Origin: JANQHS01 sp965227315
GTDB lineage: Bacteria > Bacteroidota > Bacteroidia > Cytophagales > CCMP332
DNA: 64,000 nucleotides
Direction of reading: 5' to 3'
Assembly: GCA_965227315.1 (NCBI GenBank)
Contig: OZ245737.1
Location: 2,790,001-2,854,000, forward strand
Shown one piece after another: positions 39,801-47,237 of this stretch. The notes below the pieces were generated by a model, which did no database searches, was not told the DNA's origin, and saw nothing but the letters and a program-made list of their open reading frames with translations. Made by a program: the position numbers and the translations under genes. The stretch's first letter is position 1; each line of letters begins with the position of its first letter.

Positions 39801-40673
39801 ACTTCTTCTAGGCATGGGGATGTGAATGTGGATCTCAGGGCGGATTGTGATGAAAGGAATTTTGGAAATTGTGTTGCAACAGAGGTGTTAGCGACCAACC
39901 AGGGATTGACGATCAATGGTAATCCTGTTCCGGCAAATAGGAGTGACTGGACTAAGGTGCTTGGTCCACCACAGGGCGGTGATGCTGTGGGTTCCTTTTA
40001 CTCCTTGGGCATGGGAGGAGATATAGTCCTCCATTTTGGTGCTCCTGTTGCAAATCTGTCCGGCAATGATATCCGACTGACCGAAACCTCGTATGGAAAT
40101 CCAAGTTGTAATCAGTATCCGGAGCAGGCTGAGCTTTTAGCCTCACAGGATGGGGTAAATTGGTTCTCTCTCGGTGTGAACTGTCTTGATGGAGAATATG
40201 ATCTTGGAGCTTTGGACTGGGCGTTTTATTTCAGGGTACTTGACGTATCACCATCCGGGTATACCGGTGGAAGTGGAGATGGTTTTGATATTGATGCCAT
40301 AGAATGCCTGAATGGGCCTTATACTGGAAATTCGGACAGCATTGCTCCTTTGCGTATTTCCAATTTTGTATTTGATCCCGGACATCCAGTTCAGGATTTC
40401 GAAAAACTTGGAACGATCAGAAGCGTAAAGTCCTATCCGAATCCTTTTTCCAATCAGATCAACCTCAGCTACGATATTCAGGGTGAAGCAGAGGTTGAGA
40501 TAGAGATCTTAGATATGATGGGGAATGTAGTTGAAACTATTGAATCCGGTAAGCTTGTCTCCGGGGCCAGCACTTCAACCTGGGAAGCCGATGGGACCAT
40601 TATTCCGGGAGTGTATTTCTACTCCATCAGGGCCAATGATGAGGTGCATAGAGGAAAGATCCTCAAGCAATAA
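36873..40673 (+). CDS. Giant repeat-containing T9SS cargo protein
   Basis: A 1266-residue secreted protein. After a signal (LVMAFLLSPIFLFASS) come about seven beta-sandwich units of ~80 residues (to residue ~570), each with a core like EMLPGxYxFxVxYxNG and ending in a strand such as VVFNTVAVNTRL. Two related modules of about 190-230 residues follow (near 580-805 and 808-995), each with HGIAQLYTGG- or HGIAEVQTGG-type and YGxSTWFxWD-type motifs. Next is a discoidin/F5-8-like domain (ASQDGVNWFSLGVNC, near 1090), and then a type A sorting domain (SYPNPFSNQINLSYDI ... GVYFYSIRA). Role: surface adhesin or filament, by inference. Confidence 0.88.
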   Translation: MKNSGLCSLVMAFLLSPIFLFASSVKIQTTSGTPVPGAIVTIFDAGWQTLTETNPGEFPLPANVSPVIRVKVVLENMQFLDNTVSTAQDYVVPTVTVRTILLSSQGAGISGAQVETFLFGWHDHGVTNQSGVQSREMLPGSYRFKVSYQNGTESRFGVSVSNNPAGAMDVVFNTVAVNTRLEDSDGQGIENGEVRTLKAGWLVQGQTDANGDQITEMLPGDFLFQMRYKNGMDEKVAYSIPSGVQSHTLVFTTVTVNTRLLSSQGAGLSGGTPYVHRGNWDTLGTTQNGDSETEMLPGKYTFRMEFYGGRLTTGFITILGSNTSQNVDFQTVGVTTKLTESASAGGDPLPGAGVESFGFEWIDQGTTDSNGEVFREMLEGKYVFRVTYNNGAKRDNTIQILGTNTSQQVLFETVDVYVHLETSDGEGLPGGVVRSVNVGQEYHPVTDQDGISRRNMLPGKYNVLIEYNNGFDIKRRFDIQDETGTGRADIYFNTTTTNVRVEYQTGDGIDGVGVRHWRSGWSPVDSTECGNRITELLPGTYRIETNYNGQKQTNASAVVSGADMTVDFSYNDPNTPQVCPTEPDCVEDSIRYYVTSAFRQNGSSSGAGHSIWIPDLIYQGQTARFRFDADAQTYGFFDVALDGSGARLHGIAQLYTGGVPPAGSGKRDFTGSYWVIDIPMIPKPGATPKIEQGSHQPLSVTDLWRYFEIVLRPNPGQNFHIAGVDCPLDCANLTQITGGGSNDLGVQAGYTANGKNLGYGLSTWFDWDAYIDKDGDSHCSNGTRTHSFGSSLHGDINVDLEYLPCFGECPPGGVRYDMSNYNQGVNDHGVWMPSYFASGQTARFKWKQESSFLDVYPDGTARAHGIAEVQTGGPLGTEFYFNMKFEAPLPTTGPKIEKASIQPPELRDTWEYFLLVEDSDIEMFELFGNRDADYSRRPSNGSKGLQIGAAANNKDSDFGASTWFYYDKYVNYDLTATSSRHGDVNVDLRADCDERNFGNCVATEVLATNQGLTINGNPVPANRSDWTKVLGPPQGGDAVGSFYSLGMGGDIVLHFGAPVANLSGNDIRLTETSYGNPSCNQYPEQAELLASQDGVNWFSLGVNCLDGEYDLGALDWAFYFRVLDVSPSGYTGGSGDGFDIDAIECLNGPYTGNSDSIAPLRISNFVFDPGHPVQDFEKLGTIRSVKSYPNPFSNQINLSYDIQGEAEVEIEILDMMGNVVETIESGKLVSGASTSTWEADGTIIPGVYFYSIRANDEVHRGKILKQ
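36930..38590 (+). repeat. Seven ~240-bp coding repeats
   Basis: Unit boundaries by the recurring strand and the core ATGCT(T/C)CC(G/C)GG are near 37150, 37394, 37633, 37868, 38114 and 38357, with a partial divergent unit before 37150. The spacing is 233-246 bp. Unlike the DUF4397 repeats, these units have diverged at the DNA level and share mainly the protein pattern. Confidence 0.75.
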
Positions 40674-40693
40674 GAAAAGGCGAATAATAACAG

Positions 40694-40732
40694 GTGAAAC
40701 CGCTGTTCCCCATGGGGCAGCGGTTTTTTTAT
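40694..40732 (+). terminator. Rho-independent terminator of the giant cargo gene
   Basis: AACCGCTG (40698-40705) pairs with CAGCGGTT (40718-40725); the loop holds an extra CCCC/GGGG pairing, and seven T residues follow. It ends the plus-strand transcript 25 bases after the stop codon. Confidence 0.9.
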
Positions 40733-41403
40733 TCTTTGAGCAATCGTTTGATGGCAACCAGATGCGCAAATAAAACTATGGGCACAACAAAGCCCGGAAG
40801 CCATATAAATGGAAAATAGAAGACCGCAATGTTTGGCTGCTCAAAACCAAATTGTTGAAAGGGAAAAGGAGCCGAAAGGATAGCCTGGGAAACGATATTC
40901 AGTAAAAAACCAAGGAAAATAACATTCCAGATCAGGTTAAGTGTTTTTTTGGCCTTTCCATTTTTAAATCCCCAGAAGAAAACCATAGGTGCGGTGATCC
41001 CGGCCAGTATATCAAGGTTCCTTCCTTCAAATGTTAACTCCATTGGAATTTTACCATTTTGCCCCAACCAGAGCAAGACAAATTCTACCGGTATTCTAAC
41101 CACATGTACCAATACCAGCGCGCGTAACGAGATCTCCTTATTCCGTTGGTTCAAGGGTTTATAAAAAACCGAGGCCATGACAAAGAGCAATGCGGGGATC
41201 ACCAGGATGAGAAACCTGGGAGGCAATTTTTCAAATTGAGGATAGAACTCCAGATAACCCAATAGTCCATGCAGGCTTAGCCAACCCAGCAAAACCCAAA
41301 GGAGCCATCTTGGCCATCGGTTTGATCTCCAGAATAGAATGAAGGTCAGAAGAACAGTTAGGACAAAAATTAAGGAAATATGGGCAGGCAGATTTGGGAT
41401 CAT
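40729..41403 (-). CDS. Hypothetical polytopic membrane protein
   Basis: A 224-residue membrane protein with seven predicted helices, starting near residue 8 (ISLIFVLTVLLTFILF) and ending FIWLPGFVVPIVLFAHLVAIKRLL. A short loop RVPVEFVLLWLGQNGKIP-type segment (actual: VVRIPVEFVLLWLGQNG) and FEGRNLDILAGITAP look conserved and charged residues flank the helices. It is a familiar hypothetical family in Bacteroidota; function unknown. The stop lies at the base of the terminator of the convergent giant gene. Confidence 0.75.
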   Translation of the reverse strand: MIPNLPAHISLIFVLTVLLTFILFWRSNRWPRWLLWVLLGWLSLHGLLGYLEFYPQFEKLPPRFLILVIPALLFVMASVFYKPLNQRNKEISLRALVLVHVVRIPVEFVLLWLGQNGKIPMELTFEGRNLDILAGITAPMVFFWGFKNGKAKKTLNLIWNVIFLGFLLNIVSQAILSAPFPFQQFGFEQPNIAVFYFPFIWLPGFVVPIVLFAHLVAIKRLLKE

Positions 41404-41433
41404 AGCTCCCCCAATTTAGAGAATATTCCAAGC

Positions 41434-42486
41434 TTACCTTTTCTCCCAGGCCTCAACTATCTCCTTGATGGTATCTCTCAGGCTTTTGGTAATGTCCCAG
41501 TTTGGATAGTGAGATTTGATCTTCTGAAGGTCACTATAATAGCAAATATGATCTCCTATCCTGTTTTGGTCTGAATACTTGTAGCGCATTGGTTTTCCCG
41601 TGAACTCCTCAGCAATTTCAAAGGCTTCAAGTATCGAGCAGGTATTGTTTTTTCCTCCACCAAGATTATAAACCTCCGCAACTCTCGGGGCAGCAATGAA
41701 TTCTTCGATAAATCTCGCTACATCGTAACTATGGATGTTATCTCTTACCTGCTTACCCTTATAACCAAAAATGGTGTATTCTTTCTCTTCAAGATTGCAT
41801 TTCACCAGATAGCTTAAGAAACCGTGTAGTTCGACTCCGGTATGGTTAGGGCCTGTTAAACAACCTCCTCTGAGGCAACAAGAAGGCATATCAAAATACC
41901 TCCCGTATTCCTGTACCATGATATCAGCCGCGGTTTTTGAGGCACCGAACAGGGAGTGTTTGGTTTGATCTATCCTGAAGGTTTCAGGTATCCCGTTTTC
42001 AAATGCAGGATCATCATAATCATACCGTTTTTCCAACTCCTTCATTGAGATCTCATTTGGAGCATCGCCATAGACCTTGTTGGTGGAAAGGTGTACGAAA
42101 GGTATGCTGGTGCTATATCTCCTCAGGCCCTCCAACATATTCAGGGTGCCAACAGCGTTGGTATCAAAATCATCGTAAGGAATGGCTGCCGCCCTATCGT
42201 GGCTTGGCTGAGCCGCTGCATGCACAATGGCATCGGGCTTAATTTCGGCAATCTTGCTAGCGATTTTCTCACGGTCACGAATATCTATTTCAACATGTGT
42301 GAATGATTCGAGATTACTCTCCAACCTCTGCTGATTCCACCTTGTATCCCCATTCTCCCCAAAGAATATGGCTCTTTGGTTATTATCAAATCCAAAGATC
42401 TGCCAGCCCTTTTGTGCGAAGAATTCACAGACTTCAGATCCAATAAGTCCCGAGGAACCAGTGACGATTAATTTTTTAGCAGCCAT
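41434..42486 (-). CDS. NAD-dependent epimerase (CDP-paratose 2-epimerase-like)
   Basis: A 350-residue extended SDR. The dinucleotide motif is GSSGLIGSEV (residues 10-19); FGFDNNQRAIFFGENGDTRW is the mark of the CDP-tyvelose (CDP-paratose) 2-epimerase group. The catalytic segment is HLSTNKVYGD, and the partner motif LTGPNHTGVELHGFLSYL binds the nucleotide sugar. It probably makes a 3,6-dideoxyhexose or related sugar for surface polysaccharide. It overlaps the WecG-type gene start by one base, and the pair looks like part of a polysaccharide operon. Confidence 0.85.
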   Translation of the reverse strand: MAAKKLIVTGSSGLIGSEVCEFFAQKGWQIFGFDNNQRAIFFGENGDTRWNQQRLESNLESFTHVEIDIRDREKIASKIAEIKPDAIVHAAAQPSHDRAAAIPYDDFDTNAVGTLNMLEGLRRYSTSIPFVHLSTNKVYGDAPNEISMKELEKRYDYDDPAFENGIPETFRIDQTKHSLFGASKTAADIMVQEYGRYFDMPSCCLRGGCLTGPNHTGVELHGFLSYLVKCNLEEKEYTIFGYKGKQVRDNIHSYDVARFIEEFIAAPRVAEVYNLGGGKNNTCSILEAFEIAEEFTGKPMRYKYSDQNRIGDHICYYSDLQKIKSHYPNWDITKSLRDTIKEIVEAWEKR

Positions 42487-43259
42487 TAATTATCCTTTTC
42501 TATATGATAATACTTGTACCCTCCAAAGATCGATTTCAAGTAGAGGGATAAAAATTTTGAGTTGGTGGACAGGTATCTTTTGAAGAGCCTTTTTGGCTCG
42601 GTCATCAGGCGAAAGAACCATTCGAGTCCATTATTCTGCATCCATGGTGGTGCCATTGGTTTGGTTCCGGCAAAGAAATCGAAAGCGGCACCAACGGCCA
42701 TCATCGGTGCATAGATCTTCCCAAGATGATCACTTACCCAAATTTCCTGACGCGGACATCCCCTTCCGACCAAGACGAAATTTGCTCCGGATCCATTGAT
42801 CTTCTTGATGTCCTCAGCATCTTCTTCCGGTGTGGAATCGCGAAAACGGTCTACATGGATTCCAGCGATTCCAACTTTGGGATAATTCTTTTGGATGAAT
42901 CTTTCCAACTTGCCCAGGGTTTCCGCAGAACTACCGTAGAGGTATACCTTCAGGTTTTCCTTATTGGCTTTTTTTAGAACACTTAAGGTTAAGAAGGGAC
43001 CATAAACCCTGTCCCGAAGATCAAGGTCATAAAATCTGTTTAGTGCCCAACGCACCGGCTGTCCATCGGGTACCACCATGTCAATATCATTAACCCGCCC
43101 CATAAATTTTGGGTCGTCTACGGCAGTTATAAGTCCATGTACAGCAAGAGCGGTTACACCAAATGATTCTCTTTTTTTGGCCTTCTCGATAATCACCTCG
43201 GTTGCCTGCCTATAATCGGTGGCATTGTAATTGATCCCAAAAATGGAGTACTTATTCAT
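42486..43259 (-). CDS. WecG/TagA/CpsF family glycosyltransferase
   Basis: A 257-residue GT26 enzyme. LAVHGLITAVDDPKFMGRVNDIDMVVPDGQPVRW holds the DGxxxxW-type catalytic segment with a conserved Asp, and YGSSAETLGKLERFIQKNYP is the next family mark. GRGCPRQEIWV and GAAFDFFAGTKPMAPPWMQNNGLEW are the C-terminal signatures. Members transfer ManNAcA or ManNAc to lipid-linked GlcNAc. It acts on the cytoplasmic membrane face. The pair with the epimerase suggests one glycan pathway, which otherwise lies outside the window. Confidence 0.9.
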   Translation of the reverse strand: MNKYSIFGINYNATDYRQATEVIIEKAKKRESFGVTALAVHGLITAVDDPKFMGRVNDIDMVVPDGQPVRWALNRFYDLDLRDRVYGPFLTLSVLKKANKENLKVYLYGSSAETLGKLERFIQKNYPKVGIAGIHVDRFRDSTPEEDAEDIKKINGSGANFVLVGRGCPRQEIWVSDHLGKIYAPMMAVGAAFDFFAGTKPMAPPWMQNNGLEWFFRLMTEPKRLFKRYLSTNSKFLSLYLKSIFGGYKYYHIEKDN

Positions 43260-43281
43260 CTGGATGTTCGTTCGCCCTTCT

Positions 43282-43848
43282 TCAGTTTTTTGAATTATAC
43301 TGATTCATAGTCCTATCCATCCCAATTAAAGGAAAAGCCTTCAATCCTTCCCCTGATTTCTTGATAACTTCTTCTTTCAGAGCAAGTTCTTCTTCATTGA
43401 AGTCAGAGAGTACATAGTCGACCTGCTTTCCTTTTGAGAACTCATTCCCGATCCCGATCCTTAGCCGGTTGTAGTTATCGTTCCCAAGGACTTCCTCAAT
43501 ATTGGCCATTCCATTATGTCCGCCGGAACTTCCTTTTTTTCTAAACCTGATCTTTCCCAGCGGAATCGCAAGATCATCGGTAACGACGATCATCGATGAT
43601 TGATCTATCTTCAATTCATTGAGCCAATACCTTACGGCTTTACCACTAAGGTTCATATAGGTGTTGGGCTTCAATAAGTAAACCTGTCTTCCCTTAATTC
43701 TCATTTGGGCTAGATCACCATGCCTCTTTGTCGAAAAGCTCAGCTTGCTTTCCGCGGCGAGCTGATCAAGTATCATAAATCCAATATTGTGCCTTGTATT
43801 GGCGTATTCATTTCCTGGATTTCCCAACCCGACAAAAAGGTACTTCAT
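43282..43848 (-). CDS. pth: Peptidyl-tRNA hydrolase
   Basis: A 188-residue hydrolase that releases tRNA from stalled peptidyl-tRNA. FVGLGNPGNEYANTRHNIGF contains the catalytic His and the conserved Asn; the second conserved segment is YLLKPNTYMNLSGKAV, and the third is LAIPLGKIRFRKKGSSGGHNG (quoted in parts). Start MKYLFVGLG at 43848 is preferred; an upstream ATG at 43866 adds a non-conserved leader. A terminator separates it from rplY, so it has its own transcript or reads through. Confidence 0.96.
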   Translation of the reverse strand: MKYLFVGLGNPGNEYANTRHNIGFMILDQLAAESKLSFSTKRHGDLAQMRIKGRQVYLLKPNTYMNLSGKAVRYWLNELKIDQSSMIVVTDDLAIPLGKIRFRKKGSSGGHNGMANIEEVLGNDNYNRLRIGIGNEFSKGKQVDYVLSDFNEEELALKEEVIKKSGEGLKAFPLIGMDRTMNQYNSKN

Positions 43849-43852
43849 AAGC

Positions 43853-43897
43853 AAAAAAACCCGCACGGATGGCCATTATACCTCCGTAACGGGTTTT
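43853..43897 (-). terminator. Terminator of the rplY/ctc gene
   Basis: On the minus strand AACCCG (43890-43895, complement) pairs with CGGGTT (43858-43863), with a second 5-bp stem TCCGT/ACGGA inside; seven T residues follow (43859-43853). It lies between rplY and pth. Confidence 0.85.
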
Positions 43898-43915
43898 GGA
43901 TTTTCTTGTTGATCC

Positions 43916-44608
43916 TTAGGATTCGCCTCCCTCTTCGGCAGGAGCTCCGGCATCTCCTCCCTCAGCTGGTTGTTCTTCTCCTCCCTCGACTGCGGCAGCC
44001 TCAGTGCCCTCAAGACCTTCGGCCTCCATTGCAGCGGCTTCTTCTTCTGCCTGCATTGCCTTCAATCCTCTAGGAATTTCAACCGATACCACCGTGATCC
44101 TCTCAGGAACAAGGATCTCACCATTCTCTACATGAAGGTCCTTTACTTTCATGGACTTTCCGAGATCCAGAGCGGAGATATCCAATTCAATCTCTTGAGG
44201 CATGTGTTTTGGCAGAGCCTGCACTTTTACTTTTCTTCTTTTTCTGATCAAAACACCACCCGCAATTACACCCGGTGCAGTGCCAACGAGTTTTACGGGG
44301 ATGTCCATTTTTACCTTTTTTCCAGCCGTAAGCTCTCTGAAGTCAGCATGGACGATCACATCGCTCACAGGATGGTATTGAACATCCTGAAGGATGCAAC
44401 GATACTCTTTACCCTCAATATCAACCTGTACAAAGTATACTTCAGTTGTATTGACCAGCTTATCAAGAAGATAGATGGGCGCGTAGAAGTGAACATGATC
44501 TTCTGCACCATACAGGACACAGGGAACATTTCCTTCGTTTCTCAGTTGCTTTGTTCCTGAGTTCGAAAGATCTTCCCTCTTGTATCCGATAATATCAACC
44601 GTCTGCAT
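43916..44608 (-). CDS. rplY: 50S ribosomal protein L25/general stress protein Ctc
   Basis: A 230-residue L25/CTC protein that binds 5S rRNA. The N-terminal L25 domain (residues 1-95) holds GTKQLRNEGNVPCVLYG and the 5S-contact strand VDIEGKEYRCILQDVQYHPVSD (part). The C-terminal TL5/CTC domain runs to about 185 (VKDLHVENGEILVPERITVVSVEIP). Residues ~193-230 form an acidic Glu/Ala/Gly-rich disordered tail. It is followed by its own terminator and preceded on the same strand by prs, a common pair in Bacteroidota. Confidence 0.96.
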   Translation of the reverse strand: MQTVDIIGYKREDLSNSGTKQLRNEGNVPCVLYGAEDHVHFYAPIYLLDKLVNTTEVYFVQVDIEGKEYRCILQDVQYHPVSDVIVHADFRELTAGKKVKMDIPVKLVGTAPGVIAGGVLIRKRRKVKVQALPKHMPQEIELDISALDLGKSMKVKDLHVENGEILVPERITVVSVEIPRGLKAMQAEEEAAAMEAEGLEGTEAAAVEGGEEQPAEGGDAGAPAEEGGES

Positions 44609-44627
44609 TTCCTAAACCTTTAATTTT

Positions 44628-45557
44628 TTAAATAAACAATGAACTTATTGATTCGTGATCGTGAATCTTTCTGATCGCCTTGGCAAACAGATCAGCGCAC
44701 GTCAACACTTTGATCTTTTCTGATTCCTCCTTCAAGGGAATAGAATCCGTTACAACCAATTCCTCCAAGGTTGAATTATTGATCCTGTCATGGGCCGGAC
44801 CTGAAAGAATTGGGTGCGTAACAACCGCCCGTACCGAATTGGCTCCGTTTTCCATGATGACCCCAGCCGCGGTGGTAATGGTTCCCGCTGTATCGATGAG
44901 GTCATCAAGAATGACCACATCCGCCCCCTCTACATCTCCGATGACTTTCATCGAAGCAACTTCATTAGCCTTCTTCCTATGCTTGTCGCAAACCACTATC
45001 TCGGAATCCTCAAAATAGCTGGCGAACCCTCTGGCCCTTCCCATGGCACCTACATCCGGGGCGGCAAATACGAGTTTGCCAAACTCCAGTGTTTGCAGGT
45101 AAGGGATGAAAATCGCCGATCCGTAAAGGTGATCAACGGGAAATTCAAAAAATCCCTGGATCTGCCCTGCGTGAAGATCGCAGGTAATGATTCTTTGCGC
45201 CCCGGCTGCCGTGAGAAGATTCGCGACAAGTTTTGAAGAGATCGGAACCCTCGGTTTGTCTTTTCTGTCCTGCCTTGCATAACCAAAATAGGGCATCACC
45301 ACAGTGATGGTTTTGGCAGATGCTCTTTTGGCTGCATCGATCAACAGCAGAAGCTCCATCAGGTTGTCGGAAGGAGGGAAGGTGGATTGGATCAGGAATA
45401 CGTCACAGCCCCGGACGGATTCATCGAATGAAACCGTCATCTCCCCATCGCTGAATTGGGTATGCGTCACCTTTCCGAGAGCCTTGCCATAGGCGCGGCA
45501 GATCTTCTCGGCAAGGTATTCCGAACCACTTCCACTGAATATTTTTACTAACGACAT
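44628..45557 (-). CDS. prs: Ribose-phosphate pyrophosphokinase
   Basis: A 309-residue PRPP synthetase (ATP + ribose 5-phosphate to PRPP + AMP). It starts MSLVKIFSGSGSEYLAEKIC; FSDGEMTVSFDESVRGCDVF is the usual early motif, and MPYFGYARQDRKDKPR is the ATP-binding region. The PRPP-binding loop is VVILDDLIDTAGTITTA. The ATG at 45557 is supported by the family start and by a -7 element TAGCTTTG on the minus strand at 45581-45588, which lies downstream of the alternative start at 45617. Confidence 0.96.
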   Translation of the reverse strand: MSLVKIFSGSGSEYLAEKICRAYGKALGKVTHTQFSDGEMTVSFDESVRGCDVFLIQSTFPPSDNLMELLLLIDAAKRASAKTITVVMPYFGYARQDRKDKPRVPISSKLVANLLTAAGAQRIITCDLHAGQIQGFFEFPVDHLYGSAIFIPYLQTLEFGKLVFAAPDVGAMGRARGFASYFEDSEIVVCDKHRKKANEVASMKVIGDVEGADVVILDDLIDTAGTITTAAGVIMENGANSVRAVVTHPILSGPAHDRINNSTLEELVVTDSIPLKEESEKIKVLTCADLFAKAIRKIHDHESISSLFI

Positions 45558-45580
45558 GAGGACCGACCAAAAAAGGGATG

Positions 45581-45588
45581 CAAAGCTA
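45581..45588 (-). promoter_or_regulatory. -7 promoter element of prs
   Basis: CAAAGCTA on the plus strand is TAGCTTTG on the minus strand, an exact TAnnTTTG match. The start would be near 45574, leaving a leader of about 17 bases before the prs ATG. No clear TTG sits 19 bases upstream. Confidence 0.55.
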
Positions 45589-45675
45589 AAAAAAATTGAA
45601 ATTAAAAGGTAGCTCACCCGAAATAAATCGGAGCGAAACCCCTTAGCTTCAAGGCTTTTTAGATAATTTGGCTCG

Positions 45676-46014
45676 ATGCCGAAAAAGTTTCAGTCCTTAC
45701 AGGAATTCTACCCCTTTTATCTGTCAGAGCATCAGAACAGGACTTCCAGAAACCTTCATTTTACTGGAACATTGCTGCTGATCATTTGTCTTTTCTATTC
45801 ACTGATCACACAGACATGGTGGACGCTTGTTCTGATTCCCGTTATAGGCTACGGATTTGCCTGGTTTGGGCATGCCTTTTTCGAGAAGAATAAGCCTGCT
45901 ACATTCATCTATCCATTTTATAGTCTTGCTTCGGATTTCATTATGTTTTGGGATATTCTCAATGGCAGCATCGGAGAAAAACTGAAGAAAGCCAAAGAGG
46001 TTCATCAACATTAA
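45676..46014 (+). CDS. Mpo1-like / DUF962 membrane protein
   Basis: A 112-residue protein of the DUF962 (Mpo1-like) family. EFYPFYLSEHQNRTSRNLHFTG is the family start with a conserved HxNxxxRxxHxxG pattern, GYGFAWFGHAFFEKNKPATF is the second signature, and YSLASDFIMFWDIL the third. There are two to three membrane helices. Yeast Mpo1 is a dioxygenase of fatty-acid alpha-oxidation that uses Fe2+ and conserved His residues; bacterial members probably have a related lipid role. Followed after 15 bases by the MFS gene, likely co-transcribed. Confidence 0.88.
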   Translation: MPKKFQSLQEFYPFYLSEHQNRTSRNLHFTGTLLLIICLFYSLITQTWWTLVLIPVIGYGFAWFGHAFFEKNKPATFIYPFYSLASDFIMFWDILNGSIGEKLKKAKEVHQH

Positions 46015-46029
46015 ACCGAGAGGAGATCA

Positions 46030-47184
46030 TTGAAACTTAATTCAGGCCTTTACAGCAAGCAATTCGTTCTTCTTTGCTCGAGCAGTTTTCTCTTCTTTGG
46101 ATCTTTTAACCTGATCATTCCCGAGCTCCCCTCTTTTCTTGATCATCTTGGAGGTGGAGAACATAAGGGCTTGATCATCAGCTTATTCACCGTGGCTGCC
46201 GCTATTTCCAGACCCTTCAGCGGAAAATGGACAGATAAGATCGGAAGGATCAAGGTGATGATCATCGGGGTATCTGTGAGCTTTGTTGTGGGACTGATGT
46301 ATCCATGGGTCTTAACGGTCTGGGGGTTTTTCATGCTAAGATTTTTGCATGGGTTCTCTACCGGATTCAAACCACCTGGCACAGCCGCCTATACTGCCGA
46401 TGTAGTTCCTGCAAACCGGAGAGGGGAGGCAATGGGGGTTTTGGGGGTTTCCGCTTCCTTGGGAATGGCGACATTTCCGGCCCTGGGTGGATTGATGGCT
46501 CCTGTTTTGGGCTGGGATATGATGTTTTATACCTCTTCTTTTCTAGCACTGCTTTCCATTTTGGTTTTGGCCGGAATGAGAGAAACCCTTGAGAATCCTG
46601 AACCCTTCAGTTTAAAGCTATTTAAGGTAAGCTGGAGAGACGTGATCGAACCCCGTGTCATGACACCGTCCTTGGTTTTGCTTTTTGCCGCTATGCCTTT
46701 TGGGATCATACTCACAATCATGCCGGACTTCAGTGAGCATGTTGGTTTTGCCAATAAGGGGGCCATTTTCTCCGTGTTTATGATCTCTTCGATCATGGTC
46801 AGGGTGTTTGCGGGGAGATTATCGGACCGACTTGGGAGGAGGGTCGTTCTGGCCGGGGGGTTGGCAACCATGATTTTCGCCTTGATACTGATCAGCTTTG
46901 CGAACTCGGTAGAGTTCCTGATACTCGGGGCTTTTTTCTTTGGATTGGCCAATGGATTCAATTCTCCCACGATCATGGCCTGGGCCATAGACTTGGCCGA
47001 TGATGAACATCGGGGAAGGGCGATGTCTACATTTTTCCTCTTTCTGGAGTTTGGAATTGGTCTTGGTGCCTTTTCTTCGGGTACGATTTTTCGGAATGAT
47101 CCCGAAATGTTTCAGCCCATCTTTCTCATGGGTGCAGGCATGGTGACTGTAGGCCTGTTGATTCTCCTATACCTTCGAAAATAG
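46030..47184 (+). CDS. MFS transporter
   Basis: A 384-residue major facilitator with 12 membrane helices. The inter-domain motif GKWTDKIGRIKVM after helix 2 is the classic motif A, and SDRLGRRVVLAGG is its C-terminal copy. The PGTAAYTADVVPANRRGEAMG segment resembles motif C-type drug exporters. The start codon is TTG at 46030, with GAGGAG five bases upstream; there is no better ATG. The substrate is not predictable; small-molecule efflux is likely. Probably co-transcribed with the DUF962 gene. Confidence 0.88.
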   Translation: MKLNSGLYSKQFVLLCSSSFLFFGSFNLIIPELPSFLDHLGGGEHKGLIISLFTVAAAISRPFSGKWTDKIGRIKVMIIGVSVSFVVGLMYPWVLTVWGFFMLRFLHGFSTGFKPPGTAAYTADVVPANRRGEAMGVLGVSASLGMATFPALGGLMAPVLGWDMMFYTSSFLALLSILVLAGMRETLENPEPFSLKLFKVSWRDVIEPRVMTPSLVLLFAAMPFGIILTIMPDFSEHVGFANKGAIFSVFMISSIMVRVFAGRLSDRLGRRVVLAGGLATMIFALILISFANSVEFLILGAFFFGLANGFNSPTIMAWAIDLADDEHRGRAMSTFFLFLEFGIGLGAFSSGTIFRNDPEMFQPIFLMGAGMVTVGLLILLYLRK

Positions 47185-47237
47185 TTTCCCGACTAGGAAA
47201 AGTCGCATTCTCATGGGGCGGGTGTGGCCCGATCTTC

